A DNA stretch of 64,000 nucleotides from NCBI GenBank assembly GCA_052246295.1, contig JBQQCO010000009.1; one strand, given 5' to 3'. This stretch comes from Piscibacillus sp052246295. GTDB taxonomy: Bacteria > Bacillota > Bacilli > Bacillales > Alkalibacillaceae. The position numbers and the translations under genes were made by a program. The notes beneath the pieces were generated by a model. It saw only the letters and a list, made by a program, of their open reading frames with translations. It had not been told where the DNA came from and did not search any database. This document shows positions 17,613 to 26,029 of this stretch, one piece after another (position 1 is the stretch's first letter; the number at the start of each line of letters is the position of its first letter).

Positions 17613-18408
17613 AATTCATGATTTCCTAGTGCAATTCTTTTACAAACGAAATGCCACAATTGAATATAATGACACTGGTATCCTTAAGGTGAAATTAACA
17701 GAAGAGTTAGATCAACGATTAATGAATCGCCCTTTTTACTGGCAATACGTTAAGAAACTCGGCTATAAAGGTGACCCCATGTCTGTTACATTTATATCTG
17801 ATGAGAATAAAAAGGCAGAAAAAGGTGAGTGGATTCACTACGGATCACCAAGACTAGAGCAGCTCTTTCAAGTGATCCTAGAAGAGGGAAAATATACTGA
17901 ACTGTTTGAACAAACACCCACTGAAGAACGCCAACCACTCCATCCCTGGTTTGTATGTAACTTAATGGTACGATATCAAGGAGCTTATACACATGATGAA
18001 ATGGTCAGTGTTGGTGTCTATTTAATCAATGGGACAATGCGTTTTAAAATGATGGATGAATTACTGGACGAGGCATTTTCAAAAATAATTCCAGACTTAA
18101 GTTATAAAATCCCCCCCATTATCTCAAGTAAAAGAGCTGTAATGATGATTAATGAAGAAATCAAACATAGAATCAAGGAAAAATCATTATCTTTTGCCAA
18201 GCAATCAGAGGAAATATATCAGAAAGAAATGGATATGACCAACCAACTTTTCCAAGAACGTGAAGAGGAAGATGGTGAGTTATTAAAAGAAAATATAGAG
18301 AAACAAATTTATGATCGTTTATACCCAAAAGTGCATTTAAAGCTAATAAATTGTGGGCTGTTCTATATAACAGAAGCTCGTTCTAAAAAAATGATGTCTG
18401 TTCATTAA
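17599..18408 (+). CDS. yqhG: YqhG family protein
   Basis: A 269-residue soluble protein of unknown function with no recognised catalytic motif. It is rich in charged residues and has a probable coiled-coil segment in the last third (EEIYQKEMDMTNQLFQER region). Size, sequence character and tight coupling (14-nt overlap) to the SNF2 helicase gene identify it as YqhG. The constant pairing suggests it is a partner of YqhH, which is inference. GAAAGGA precedes its ATG. Confidence 0.85.
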   Translation: MNQAEIHDFLVQFFYKRNATIEYNDTGILKVKLTEELDQRLMNRPFYWQYVKKLGYKGDPMSVTFISDENKKAEKGEWIHYGSPRLEQLFQVILEEGKYTELFEQTPTEERQPLHPWFVCNLMVRYQGAYTHDEMVSVGVYLINGTMRFKMMDELLDEAFSKIIPDLSYKIPPIISSKRAVMMINEEIKHRIKEKSLSFAKQSEEIYQKEMDMTNQLFQEREEEDGELLKENIEKQIYDRLYPKVHLKLINCGLFYITEARSKKMMSVH

Positions 18409-18420
18409 AAATTGCATTTT

Positions 18421-18483
18421 TAAGTTTTCTCACCGATTTTTCAACTTTTTATTATGAAAACGGTGAGAAAACTTAATTTTTTA
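18421..18483. terminator. Bidirectional terminator between yqhG and aroK
   Basis: A perfect 15-bp stem (TAAGTTTTCTCACCG, 18421-18435, with 18461-18475) around a 25-nt T/A-rich loop, followed by TTTTTTATT. The A-rich side also gives a T-run on the minus strand. It separates convergent yqhG and aroK. Confidence 0.85.
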
Positions 18484-18532
18484 TTAGAGAAAAATAAATT
18501 TTTATAGGTTTTGACGTAACAATTTAACTATA

Positions 18533-19030
18533 TTATAACTTTAACTGTGAAATGATTAGATTAACAGACTCACTAACTGATAATTCGTCAGTTTCAATGG
18601 TTAAATTAGACACTTCTTCGTAAAAGGCCTGTCTACGATTGAACAGCTCTAGACGTTTAACGTATGGTTGATTCCATAACGGACGAGATTGATCTCCTTC
18701 AAGTCTCTGATAAATAGTATTTAAGCTTGCTTTTAGAAACGTTGTATAATCTTGTTTTTTCAAGAAATCCCTATTTTGTTTTAACTCTACAATTCCCCCG
18801 CCAGTACTAATTACTTGATTATGTTGTATTACTTTATTTAAGATTTCAGATTCTAATTTTCTAAAATGACCTTCCCCATACAATTCAAATATTTTAGGAA
18901 TGGTTAAACTTGTTTCTTCTTCAATCAGCTGATCTGTATCAACAAAAGGCAGGTTTAACCTATAAGATAACTCTTTACCAATTGTAGATTTTCCTACTCC
19001 CATGAAACCTATTAAAACTATTGAATTCAT
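18533..19030 (-). CDS. aroK: Shikimate kinase
   Basis: Phosphorylates shikimate at the 3-hydroxyl in aromatic amino acid synthesis. The 165-residue nucleoside-monophosphate-kinase fold shows the P-loop GFMGVGKST (about 8-16), the shikimate-binding DTD motif, FRKLESEIL, the GGG motif (STGGGIV) and the lid RPLW. Start MNSIVLIGFM follows AGGTG by 6 nt; an in-frame GTG three codons upstream is the alternative. It is divergent from comGA with only 38 nt between the start codons. Confidence 0.95.
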   Translation of the reverse strand: MNSIVLIGFMGVGKSTIGKELSYRLNLPFVDTDQLIEEETSLTIPKIFELYGEGHFRKLESEILNKVIQHNQVISTGGGIVELKQNRDFLKKQDYTTFLKASLNTIYQRLEGDQSRPLWNQPYVKRLELFNRRQAFYEEVSNLTIETDELSVSESVNLIISQLKL

Positions 19031-19068
19031 TTTATACACCTACTTTTGTAATTAAGGGGGATTGCCTA

Positions 19069-20073
19069 ATGTTTTCTCCAGACAAATATTCATACAAAAT
19101 GCTAAGTAAAGCGATCGATAAGTCAGCATCAGATATTCATTTTACTCCTAAAGATCATCACATTGAGGTCTACTTTCGTGTAAATGGTTATCGATGGTTT
19201 TATGAATCACTCTCTATGAAATCTTATCATAATTTGCTAAGGTTTTTTAAGTTCAATTCTGGTATGGACATTGCAGAAAAACGGTTACCACAAAACGGAA
19301 CTATTTTACATCAAACAAAATGGCACAGTTATGATCTTAGGTTATCAACACTACCTACAAAAGTGACGGAAAGCTTGGCTATCCGTATAATTCCAAAAGA
19401 TGTTTTCCCTAATATTGAAAGCTTATTTCTATTTCCTAATCAAGCGAAACACCTTTTAAACTGGATTAATCACCGAGCCGGAATGCTTCTGTTTACTGGC
19501 GCGACCGGGTCTGGGAAAACAACCACAATGTATTCTCTAATTCGAAAATCTATAGAGTTATATGGCTACCAAGCAATCACACTAGAGGATCCAGTTGAAC
19601 AACAAGTAGATAATTTGCTTCAAGTACAAGTCAATGAAAATTCCGGATTCAGTTATGATGTCGGATTAAAAGCAGCCTTAAGACACGACCCTGACATTAT
19701 CTTAGTAGGTGAAATTCGAGATGAAAATACTGCAAAATTTGCTTTTAAAGCTGCATTAACAGGGCACTTAGTATTGAGTACGATTCATGCAAAAGATGCA
19801 TTCGGAACCATTTCTCGCCTTAAGGCTATGGGCCTATCAGATATCGATCTTCAGGAAACGATTATAGGTATAGCTTCGCAGCAATTATTGACAATATCTC
19901 AGCCATTTAAGCGACCGTCTATAAGGAGAGCTGCTATTGCGGAGATATTATCAGGAAAAGCCTTATCAAAAGCCATCGAAGGTGTTCCTCCGTCCCATCA
20001 AGAAGGTTACCAATCGTTTCAATCTTTAAGGAGGAAAGCTTATGCATTGGGATTTATTAAACAGACGTCATGA
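19069..20073 (+). CDS. comGA: Competence pseudopilus assembly ATPase ComGA
   Basis: A GspE/PilB-type traffic ATPase that drives assembly of the competence pseudopilus for DNA uptake. The 334 residues contain ASDIHFTP, Walker A GATGSGKTTT, the aspartate box ITLEDPVE, Walker B DPDIILVGEIRD and the histidine box LVLSTIHAKDA. The zinc-binding CxxC loop of larger GspE proteins is absent, as in other ComGA. Start chosen at MFSPDKYSYK because AAGGGGG lies 8 nt upstream; a start 16 codons earlier would overlap aroK. First gene of the seven-gene comG operon. Confidence 0.96.
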   Translation: MFSPDKYSYKMLSKAIDKSASDIHFTPKDHHIEVYFRVNGYRWFYESLSMKSYHNLLRFFKFNSGMDIAEKRLPQNGTILHQTKWHSYDLRLSTLPTKVTESLAIRIIPKDVFPNIESLFLFPNQAKHLLNWINHRAGMLLFTGATGSGKTTTMYSLIRKSIELYGYQAITLEDPVEQQVDNLLQVQVNENSGFSYDVGLKAALRHDPDIILVGEIRDENTAKFAFKAALTGHLVLSTIHAKDAFGTISRLKAMGLSDIDLQETIIGIASQQLLTISQPFKRPSIRRAAIAEILSGKALSKAIEGVPPSHQEGYQSFQSLRRKAYALGFIKQTS

Positions 20074-21082
20074 AAGTAGCATTAATCTAACTAAGCAAAT
20101 ACAATTTCTCGACCGATTATCAAAATTATTAAATAAACATTATCCATTAAAACAAGCATTAGAATTCATGCATTTCGATCCGCATCTTAATGAACTATCT
20201 AAAAAGTTCTCAATTTTATTACTTAGAGGACATCCGATTGATCAATGTTTTAAATTTCTACGCTTTAACCCTTTAGTTATCTCATATATTAAATTTTCAT
20301 TAGAGTCTAGTCACTTCCATGAACATATTAACCACTGCACTCAGCTAATGAAATTAAGGTATGATCTACAGACGAGATTAAAGAAATCTTTAAGATACCC
20401 ATTATTGCTACTTGTAATAAGTATCGTTTTATTTTTAGGCATGAGTTATTATTTGTTTCCCTCCCTTACCAAAACATTTGCTAATTTTGGACAAAATCAA
20501 TCTATAATTTTTATTAATGCTTTAATATCTATTTTTAATTTAACTCTGATACTTATTTTGATATTAATCTTATCTGTTATAGTATTTATCTTTTATATTA
20601 AGCGCTTATATGTCGAAAGACGATTAACTCTTATTATGAAACTACCCATTTATCGTTACATCTATAGCTCGTTTATTAGCCTACAACTCTCTTATCAACT
20701 CTATGCGCTCCTTCATAGTGGGAAAAATATAAAAGAAGCTTTAATCTTACTAAAAACTCAAAATGAAATTGATACTGTAAAATACTATGCATCAGTAACA
20801 CTTGAACAATTATCAAAGGGAAATAGTTTTTATGACTCTATTAAGGACCTTCCTTTAATACAAGAAGAAATGAAATGGCTTATTAGCAGAAGTGATGAAC
20901 AGGGGACATTAAGCTACGATTTGAAACAATATTCTACTATATTACTCGAAACTTTCGAAGAACGTATTAAACAATTAATCATGTTAATCCAACCTATTCT
21001 TTATATTATTGTAGGTATTTTGGTGATTACTATCTATGCACTAACCATATTCCCTATTTATAAATTGATTCAACAAATATAA
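20042..21082 (+). CDS. comGB: Competence pseudopilus platform protein ComGB
   Basis: A GspF-family inner-membrane platform protein that connects the ComGA motor to the growing pseudopilus. The 346-residue chain has two T2SSF repeats and three strong membrane segments (about 118-140, 162-188 and 318-340). It overlaps the comGA end by 32 nt, with a perfect AAGGAGG site inside comGA, so it is well translated despite the overlap. Confidence 0.94.
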   Translation: MHWDLLNRRHESSINLTKQIQFLDRLSKLLNKHYPLKQALEFMHFDPHLNELSKKFSILLLRGHPIDQCFKFLRFNPLVISYIKFSLESSHFHEHINHCTQLMKLRYDLQTRLKKSLRYPLLLLVISIVLFLGMSYYLFPSLTKTFANFGQNQSIIFINALISIFNLTLILILILILSVIVFIFYIKRLYVERRLTLIMKLPIYRYIYSSFISLQLSYQLYALLHSGKNIKEALILLKTQNEIDTVKYYASVTLEQLSKGNSFYDSIKDLPLIQEEMKWLISRSDEQGTLSYDLKQYSTILLETFEERIKQLIMLIQPILYIIVGILVITIYALTIFPIYKLIQQI

Positions 21083-21096
21083 GGAGGAAAATTGAG

Positions 21097-21393
21097 ATGT
21101 TCAAATCCGAGAAAGGTTTTACTTTGATTGAAATGTTGATTGTGTTAATGATTATTTCGTTTTTATTAATTTTAGCTGTTCCAAATATTACAGATTACAA
21201 CAATACTGTGGAAGATAAAGGTTGTGAAGCTTATGAAGATTTAGTACGCAGTGAAGTGCAATTGTTCAAAATTAAGGAGGATCAATACCCTAGTGATTTA
21301 ACTAACCTTTCTTCTATCGACTCTACAAGTGATAATGTATGCTTAGAAGGCGCATCAATTGTTAATGGTGAAGTTATTTTTAACAATGAATAG
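21097..21393 (+). CDS. comGC: Major competence pseudopilin ComGC
   Basis: The major subunit of the competence pseudopilus. The 98-residue precursor has a short basic leader cleaved after the glycine of KGFTLIEML by the prepilin peptidase ComC, leaving Phe1 and the conserved Glu5, then a hydrophobic helix. Two cysteines (in KGCEAYED and NVCLEGA) could form the intramolecular disulfide described for ComGC. An AAGGAGG site precedes the ATG. No prepilin peptidase gene is in this window. Confidence 0.95.
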   Translation: MFKSEKGFTLIEMLIVLMIISFLLILAVPNITDYNNTVEDKGCEAYEDLVRSEVQLFKIKEDQYPSDLTNLSSIDSTSDNVCLEGASIVNGEVIFNNE

Positions 21394-21826
21394 AGTGCGA
21401 GGTTATACACTAATTGAGACCCTAATTGTCCTTTTTGTCATCTCAGTTTTAATTACTATATCAATGAGTCGATATTATTTCGAGGACCATGAAGATCCAC
21501 CAAAAGAATTCTTTCAACAATTTGAAAAAGATGTTTTCTATTCTCAACAGAAAGCTGCAACATATCAAATACCCATTTCTATTACGATAAATTCATCTGA
21601 CCGTCAATATCTGATACACGACTCTACCCAACAGCCAAGTGTCATGACACAATCTTATCATCCAGATATTAGAATTTACTTATCAACATTGAAAAACCCT
21701 ATAAGATTTAACACTGACGGTACTATAATTAATCCAGGCAAGATGGTGCTTTATTATAAAGATGAACAATACAATATTACGTTTCCGTTTGGAAAAGGAA
21801 GATTTTATGTTACTAAGGTGTCATAG
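21386..21826 (+). CDS. comGD: Minor competence pseudopilin ComGD
   Basis: A 146-residue pseudopilin with a type IV pilin leader (MNRVRG before YTLIETL), Glu5 intact, then one hydrophobic helix and a soluble beta-rich domain. The start codon overlaps the comGC stop, and no strong ribosome site is seen, so translation is probably coupled to comGC. It belongs to the minor pseudopilins that prime the pilus. Confidence 0.88.
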   Translation: MNRVRGYTLIETLIVLFVISVLITISMSRYYFEDHEDPPKEFFQQFEKDVFYSQQKAATYQIPISITINSSDRQYLIHDSTQQPSVMTQSYHPDIRIYLSTLKNPIRFNTDGTIINPGKMVLYYKDEQYNITFPFGKGRFYVTKVS

Positions 21827-22148
21827 AGGATATATTTTATTTGATTTACTACTTACATTGTCTTGTATTATCTTATTTACTTCGTTCCTCTTCCCCTCAA
21901 TAAATAGTTTACTTAAATTACAGCATGATCATAATCAATATTTTTTAGCAGATGAAATGTACAATAAAATTTTAAAAGAAAATATTATAACAAAAGATTT
22001 TGATAGCGTTGATAACTCTATATTTTACAAAGATAAAAATTTCAAAATCGATCTTACACATTATAATGAACACGTTTTACTAATTTGTATAAACTGGGAA
22101 AATCATAAAAAATTAAAAGAGAGTATATGCCGTTATGTACCTACTTAA
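21807..22148 (+). CDS. comGE: Minor competence pseudopilin ComGE
   Basis: A 113-residue small protein. The N terminus (CHRG before YILFDLLLT) looks like a prepilin cleavage site but has Asp in place of the usual Glu5. One membrane helix follows. Identity rests on this pilin-like start, size and position between comGD and comGF. It overlaps comGD by 20 nt and has GGAAAAGGAAG upstream of its ATG. Confidence 0.82.
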   Translation: MLLRCHRGYILFDLLLTLSCIILFTSFLFPSINSLLKLQHDHNQYFLADEMYNKILKENIITKDFDSVDNSIFYKDKNFKIDLTHYNEHVLLICINWENHKKLKESICRYVPT

Positions 22149-22566
22149 TAATAAAGGAATTACCTTGCTTCCTCTTCTCATTTCAATTTCTTTTTTAACT
22201 GTTATTACACCTTTTCTAGTTCAAATGTTGAAGTTTGTATTATCAATCGAGCCGTTGTATGTTTCTACCGACTCAGAGTTAAGGCATGTGCATTTTCATA
22301 TTCAAAGTGAACTGAATAAGTCCATTGACCAACAACTTGAAACAAATTCAATAACTTTTATTAACCATGACGGTTCAACTGTTAAATATGAGCTTTATCA
22401 TAACCTTGTTAGGAGAAGAGTAAATGATACTGGTCATGAGATTATAATAAGAGATGTGAAAGAATTTAAAATGACTCCTTTAACAGAAGAAGCATTTATA
22501 ATAACCATTTCGAAAGGAGAAAGGCAAACATTTGAAAAGATATATTTTAAACAAGTCTTTTACTAA
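22135..22566 (+). CDS. comGF: Competence protein ComGF
   Basis: A 143-residue pseudopilin-like protein: leader MYLLNNKG, hydrophobic helix ITLLPLLISISFLTVI (with Pro, not Glu, at position 5), then a beta-rich domain. The motif YHNLVRRRVNDTGHE and the IRDVKEF stretch match the ComGF family. It overlaps comGE by 14 nt and comGG by 35 nt, in keeping with a compact coupled operon. Confidence 0.87.
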   Translation: MYLLNNKGITLLPLLISISFLTVITPFLVQMLKFVLSIEPLYVSTDSELRHVHFHIQSELNKSIDQQLETNSITFINHDGSTVKYELYHNLVRRRVNDTGHEIIIRDVKEFKMTPLTEEAFIITISKGERQTFEKIYFKQVFY

Positions 22567-22936
22567 GATAATCACAAAATCAAAAGAAGAATCAGGTATT
22601 CTCTTTCCTTACGCACTTACCATTATGTTAGTCGTATCATCATTTATACTATTATCTTGGCAAAATGAAAAAGATCAATTAAAGCATATACAATTATTAA
22701 ACGATCAAGAAACTATTCAAAACCTTATCCAAATTGCTTTACATGAATTTTCATATACACTCGACACATTAGAGCCAAGTGATGTTAAACAGTCATTAAA
22801 ATTTGATTATATGACCGGTTCAGTGGTTATTAACTATAACCTTTCATCTCAAAGTAAATTAAGATTAGAGTTAATTGTCAAATTAGCAGATCATGAAGAG
22901 CCTTCATATACTCACGTAACACATTGGAATGTATAA
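22532..22936 (+). CDS. comGG: Competence protein ComGG
   Basis: The last comG gene, 134 residues: a basic N terminus, one membrane helix (about residues 24-41) and a soluble tail. Sequence conservation in ComGG is low, so assignment depends mainly on operon position and layout. Translation probably begins at TTG, downstream of AAAGGAGAAAGG located inside comGF. No terminator hairpin is seen before the tRNA-Gln gene 35 nt downstream. Confidence 0.8.
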   Translation: MKRYILNKSFTKIITKSKEESGILFPYALTIMLVVSSFILLSWQNEKDQLKHIQLLNDQETIQNLIQIALHEFSYTLDTLEPSDVKQSLKFDYMTGSVVINYNLSSQSKLRLELIVKLADHEEPSYTHVTHWNV

Positions 22937-22971
22937 AAACTTATATAGATGTTATAATAATAATTGTAAAT

Positions 22972-23043
22972 TGGGCCATAGCCAAGCGGTAAGGCAACGG
23001 GTTTTGGTCTCGTGATGCCCAGGTTCGAATCCTGGTGGCCCAG
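22972..23043 (+). tRNA. tRNA-Gln (UUG)
   Basis: A 72-nt cloverleaf: acceptor TGGGCCA pairing with TGGCCCA, discriminator G, anticodon loop TTTTGGT with anticodon TTG, and T-arm AGGTTCGAATCCT. The 3' CCA is not encoded. It stands alone, directly downstream of comGG, with a TATAAT-like sequence about 18 nt upstream. Confidence 0.97.
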
Positions 23044-23090
23044 CTTATATTTTATTTAGGAAATACTTGTTAATGTACATAAAATGTTCA

Positions 23091-23119
23091 TTTACATTTA
23101 ATTTGGATTCATATATAAT
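23091..23119 (+). promoter_or_regulatory. Predicted sigma-A promoter of yqgY
   Basis: TTTACA (23091-23096) and TATAAT (23114-23119) with a 17-nt spacer, 38 nt before the yqgY ATG. Confidence 0.78.
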
Positions 23120-23156
23120 GTTTTTGACAACATTCCTGTAAAAGGAGGAAAAAAAT

Positions 23157-23399
23157 ATGCCACGAATGTTTCGAGTAATCGCGTTTTGGACAGGAATCTT
23201 TACGGCGATGTTCTACGCTGGTGGTATGATTCAGTTATCACTGTTATTCTTAGCGCAAACTGTTTTCTTTTTAGGAATTGGATACTTAAACCTTTCTGAA
23301 CGTCTTTATATGTATATTTTTGGCGCGTACTTAACTGTTTTCATGGTGGGCTTCACTTACTATGTAACATTCCTTTTAGAACCTGGATTTGCGCACTAA
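23157..23399 (+). CDS. yqgY: DUF2626 family small membrane protein (YqgY)
   Basis: An 80-residue very hydrophobic protein with two or three membrane helices and little soluble sequence. It matches the DUF2626/YqgY family of Bacillaceae, function unknown. A perfect AAAGGAGG site, its own strong promoter and a strong terminator suggest a well-expressed single gene. It lies next to yqgX as in B. subtilis. Confidence 0.85.
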   Translation: MPRMFRVIAFWTGIFTAMFYAGGMIQLSLLFLAQTVFFLGIGYLNLSERLYMYIFGAYLTVFMVGFTYYVTFLLEPGFAH

Positions 23400-23401
23400 T
23401 T

Positions 23402-23434
23402 AAAGGATGGCTAACAACAGCCATCCTTTTTTAT
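23402..23434 (+). terminator. Rho-independent terminator of yqgY
   Basis: Stem AAAGGATGGCT (23402-23412) with AGCCATCCTTT (23419-23429), 6-nt loop, then a T-run. Confidence 0.92.
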
Positions 23435-23460
23435 ATTCTTTAATGATCGTCATAACCAAA

Positions 23461-24084
23461 TTATTGGAGAAACGGATTATGATTCTTTTCCTTCTCAATT
23501 GTCGTGCTTGGACCGTGTCCAGGATAAACGACTGAATTTGCAGGTAATGTAAGAATTTTGTTTTTAATGTTTTTAATCAATTGATCATGTTGACCAAAAG
23601 GTAAATCCGTTCTGCCTATACTGCCGTTAAAAAGCGTGTCACCTGCGACAAGAGTTGAGTCTTCTTTAAACCAAAATGAAATACTTCCAGGTGAATGTCC
23701 AGGTGTATGAAACACGTCAAATGAGAAAGAGTCAATTTCAAAAAAACCTTCCTCAAGATAAAATTCTGCAGGTTCAGTACTATAGATTTCACCCACACCA
23801 AATAATTTAGAACCATTAAAGCTAGGATTTGTTAACCACTCTTTCTCTTCTGAATGCATATATACTGGTATATCATAGTTTTTCCTTAAAGGGTCAACAG
23901 CTCCAATATGGTCAAAATGAGCATGCGTTAATAAGATAGCAATAGGTTTAATATCTTGTTCTATAAAGTGCTGATCTAATATGTTATAATCTCCTCCTGG
24001 ATCGATCACAAGGGCTTTCTTATCGCTCTCTATTATATAGCAGTTTGTTCCTAGAAGTCCTAATTCAAAATGTTTAATGTTCAC
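23461..24084 (-). CDS. yqgX: Metallo-beta-lactamase-fold hydrolase (YqgX, glyoxalase II-like)
   Basis: A 207-residue MBL-fold hydrolase with the two-metal motif THAHFDHIG, then HTPGHSPGS, the bridging aspartate in VAGDTLF, and the final VYPGHGPST. This is the glyoxalase II-like pattern; such proteins hydrolyse thioesters, and in Bacillaceae the substrate may be a bacillithiol derivative (inference). Translation probably starts at GTG, 7 nt after GGGGGA. It is transcribed alone, divergent from the small gene yqgW. Confidence 0.9.
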   Translation of the reverse strand: MNIKHFELGLLGTNCYIIESDKKALVIDPGGDYNILDQHFIEQDIKPIAILLTHAHFDHIGAVDPLRKNYDIPVYMHSEEKEWLTNPSFNGSKLFGVGEIYSTEPAEFYLEEGFFEIDSFSFDVFHTPGHSPGSISFWFKEDSTLVAGDTLFNGSIGRTDLPFGQHDQLIKNIKNKILTLPANSVVYPGHGPSTTIEKEKNHNPFLQ

Positions 24085-24231
24085 AATTTTGTCCCCCTTT
24101 TAATAGGCTAATTTTACTTTATCACTCGACAGTATGATAATTTTTGTATAAAATATACTAGAGTATGATACGTTATAAATCAAGATATTAAATTAATGAA
24201 CAACAAGTTTGATCAAGGAGGCAACAACTAA

Positions 24232-24402
24232 ATGGTATTAGGAATTATTTTCTTATTTGTCGCTATCTTAAGCTTTATTGCCGTTTTTAGAGAACTGAAA
24301 CGTCGTAATGTATTGGCTATTTTATTCGCAGGAGCTTCTGCTGCTGTATTCGGTTGGTTCTCAGTGATGACCATTTATTCTGAACTAATGAATATGCTGT
24401 AA
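24232..24402 (+). CDS. yqgW: DUF2759 family small membrane protein (YqgW)
   Basis: A 56-residue protein beginning MVLGIIFLFVAILSF. It has two hydrophobic helices (about 2-18 and 28-48) joined by a basic loop, RELKRRN. It matches the DUF2759/YqgW family, function unknown. GATCAAGGAGG lies 9 nt before the ATG, and a terminator follows, so the short gene is well supported. Confidence 0.85.
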   Translation: MVLGIIFLFVAILSFIAVFRELKRRNVLAILFAGASAAVFGWFSVMTIYSELMNML

Positions 24403-24423
24403 ATCTTAACTACAAACACGTTT

Positions 24424-24455
24424 AACGGCTAACATTAACTTGTTAGCCGTTTTTC
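24424..24455 (+). terminator. Rho-independent terminator of yqgW
   Basis: Stem AACGGCTAACA (24424-24434) with TGTTAGCCGTT (24441-24451), 6-nt loop, then TTTTC. It overlaps the last codons of the convergent fetB. Confidence 0.88.
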
Positions 24456-25228
24456 TTTTGAATTTCTTCAAGATCAAGTAATTGCATATGTTCATTGTAG
24501 AAGAAACGATACATAATTAACGATACTATAATGGCACTGACTGAAACAGACGAAAATATGCTGATTGAAATGACTAACTGATATTTAATCGCAACAATCG
24601 GCTCAACTCCGCCTAAGATTAAACCGGTCATCATCCCAGGTAGTTGCACAAGTCCAATCGTTTTTAGTTGGTCAATATTAGGTATTAATGCAGCATTTAA
24701 TGTCCGTCTAACAGAAAGATGAGATGCTTGTTTAGGAGTAGCGCCTAAAGATAAAGCAGCTAGTAACTTTCCTCTATTTGTGCTGAATTCAGCTTTCATT
24801 CTCTCCAGCGATAATCCCATGGCAACCATACTATTCCCTATTACCATACCACTCATCGGGATTACCTCTTCGGGTGTGAATGACACCATATCGAAACCTA
24901 GCCATAACGCTAATACAAAGACTTCTATTACAATAAGACCACCAAGTATGGTGATAAATACATTGGGTAGTTCTTTCCCTTTCTTTCTAGCATGAAAAGT
25001 AGCGATTGTAATCATAACACTCAACATAATAGGAATCCCTATTATAGGTTCCAAGTTAAATAAATAAGTTAAAATTATACCAATTAAAAATAATTGCAAA
25101 GCCCCTCTAACTGAAGACCAAACTATATCTTTTTTAAGGCCAAGTTGATAAAAATATGAAATGGTAAAAGGGATCATCACAAAGACGATTAAGACTAATA
25201 AAGAAAAATTTGAAACATCTCTATCCAT
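24443..25228 (-). CDS. fetB: UPF0014 / FetB-type ABC transporter permease
   Basis: A 261-residue permease with seven predicted membrane helices. The motifs RGALQLFLIGIIL, IPMSGMVIGNSM and LVQLPGMMTGLILGG are typical of the UPF0014 family. The E. coli member FetB exports iron with its ATPase FetA and protects against peroxide; the substrate here is inferred from that homologue only. It follows the ATPase gene by 9 nt, with AGGAGG before the ATG. Confidence 0.87.
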   Translation of the reverse strand: MDRDVSNFSLLVLIVFVMIPFTISYFYQLGLKKDIVWSSVRGALQLFLIGIILTYLFNLEPIIGIPIMLSVMITIATFHARKKGKELPNVFITILGGLIVIEVFVLALWLGFDMVSFTPEEVIPMSGMVIGNSMVAMGLSLERMKAEFSTNRGKLLAALSLGATPKQASHLSVRRTLNAALIPNIDQLKTIGLVQLPGMMTGLILGGVEPIVAIKYQLVISISIFSSVSVSAIIVSLIMYRFFYNEHMQLLDLEEIQKKNG

Positions 25229-25237
25229 AGCTGCCTC

Positions 25238-25939
25238 CTATTGGTTCGTTGTAAAACTTTTAAGTTCATTTGTTTTAGGATTCTCTAACATTTCAGGTAA
25301 TGGTCCATCTTCAATAATTTGTCCATTCTCTAAATATATTCCCCTAGTACCTAATCGTTTAGCTTGCTCCAAATTATGCGTAACCATGATGACGGTTAAA
25401 TCATTACGATTGATTAAATTAATAAGATCTTCTTCAATTCGTTCTATGTTTTGATCATCAAGTGCACTGGTCGGTTCATCTAGTAATAATACCTCAGGCT
25501 TGTTAGCTAATGTTCTAGCTAAAGACACACGTTGTTTTTCCCCACCTGACAGTTCGTCTATAGGCTTATCCAAATAAGATGCAGGTAAGTTTACATAATC
25601 TAATAGCTTCTTAACGTTATCTGGCTTCCATTCATTAAACAATTTAGGACCATACCCTAAATTATCTTCTACTGTTTCAGGAAACAAATAAGGCTGTTGT
25701 AATACTAATCCAACATTCTTTCTTAGTTTCGTGATGTCATGTTCACCTATATTCTGTCCATTATATTGTATCTCTCCCTGTTCGGGGTCATCTAAACGAT
25801 TAAATAAATGAAGTAATGTCGATTTCCCGGAACCTGATGGTCCAAATAACATCACTCGTTCACCTTTTTCAATCGTCAAATTTACATTATTTAATATTCG
25901 TCTATTTACATTAGACATTTTAAACGTAATTTGGCTCAT
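25238..25939 (-). CDS. fetA: ABC transporter ATP-binding protein, FetA type
   Basis: A 233-residue ABC ATPase: Walker A GPSGSGKST, Q-loop LQQPYLFPETV, signature LSGGEKQR, Walker B VLLLDEPTSALDD and H-loop MVTHN. It forms a two-gene operon with the UPF0014 permease. The start MSQITFKMSN was chosen over upstream ATGs because GGAGAG lies 10 nt before it. The pair is probably a metal exporter; glutathione or phosphate transport are less likely given the permease family. Confidence 0.87.
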   Translation of the reverse strand: MSQITFKMSNVNRRILNNVNLTIEKGERVMLFGPSGSGKSTLLHLFNRLDDPEQGEIQYNGQNIGEHDITKLRKNVGLVLQQPYLFPETVEDNLGYGPKLFNEWKPDNVKKLLDYVNLPASYLDKPIDELSGGEKQRVSLARTLANKPEVLLLDEPTSALDDQNIERIEEDLINLINRNDLTVIMVTHNLEQAKRLGTRGIYLENGQIIEDGPLPEMLENPKTNELKSFTTNQ

Positions 25940-25992
25940 ATTATATGTTCTCTCCATTTTCCAGAATATACCCACTCAGATATAAAGATACT

Positions 25993-26027
25993 AAAAAAAA
26001 TGAGGCTGCTCAAGTAACAGCCTCATT
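25993..26027 (-). terminator. Rho-independent terminator of the LTA synthase gene
   Basis: Stem AATGAGGCTG (26018-26027 on the minus strand) with CAGCCTCATT (25999-26008), 9-nt loop, then TTTTTTAG, 3 nt beyond the stop codon. Confidence 0.92.
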
Positions 26028-26029
26028 GC

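Noticed and set aside
18944..18976. Possible ComK box (two AAAA-N5-TTTT-like half-sites) upstream of comGA within aroK
   Set aside because: The half-sites are AAAAGGCAGGTTT (one mismatch) and AAGATAACTCTTT (two mismatches) with a 7-bp gap rather than the known 8, 18 or 31; too weak in an A/T-rich coding region.
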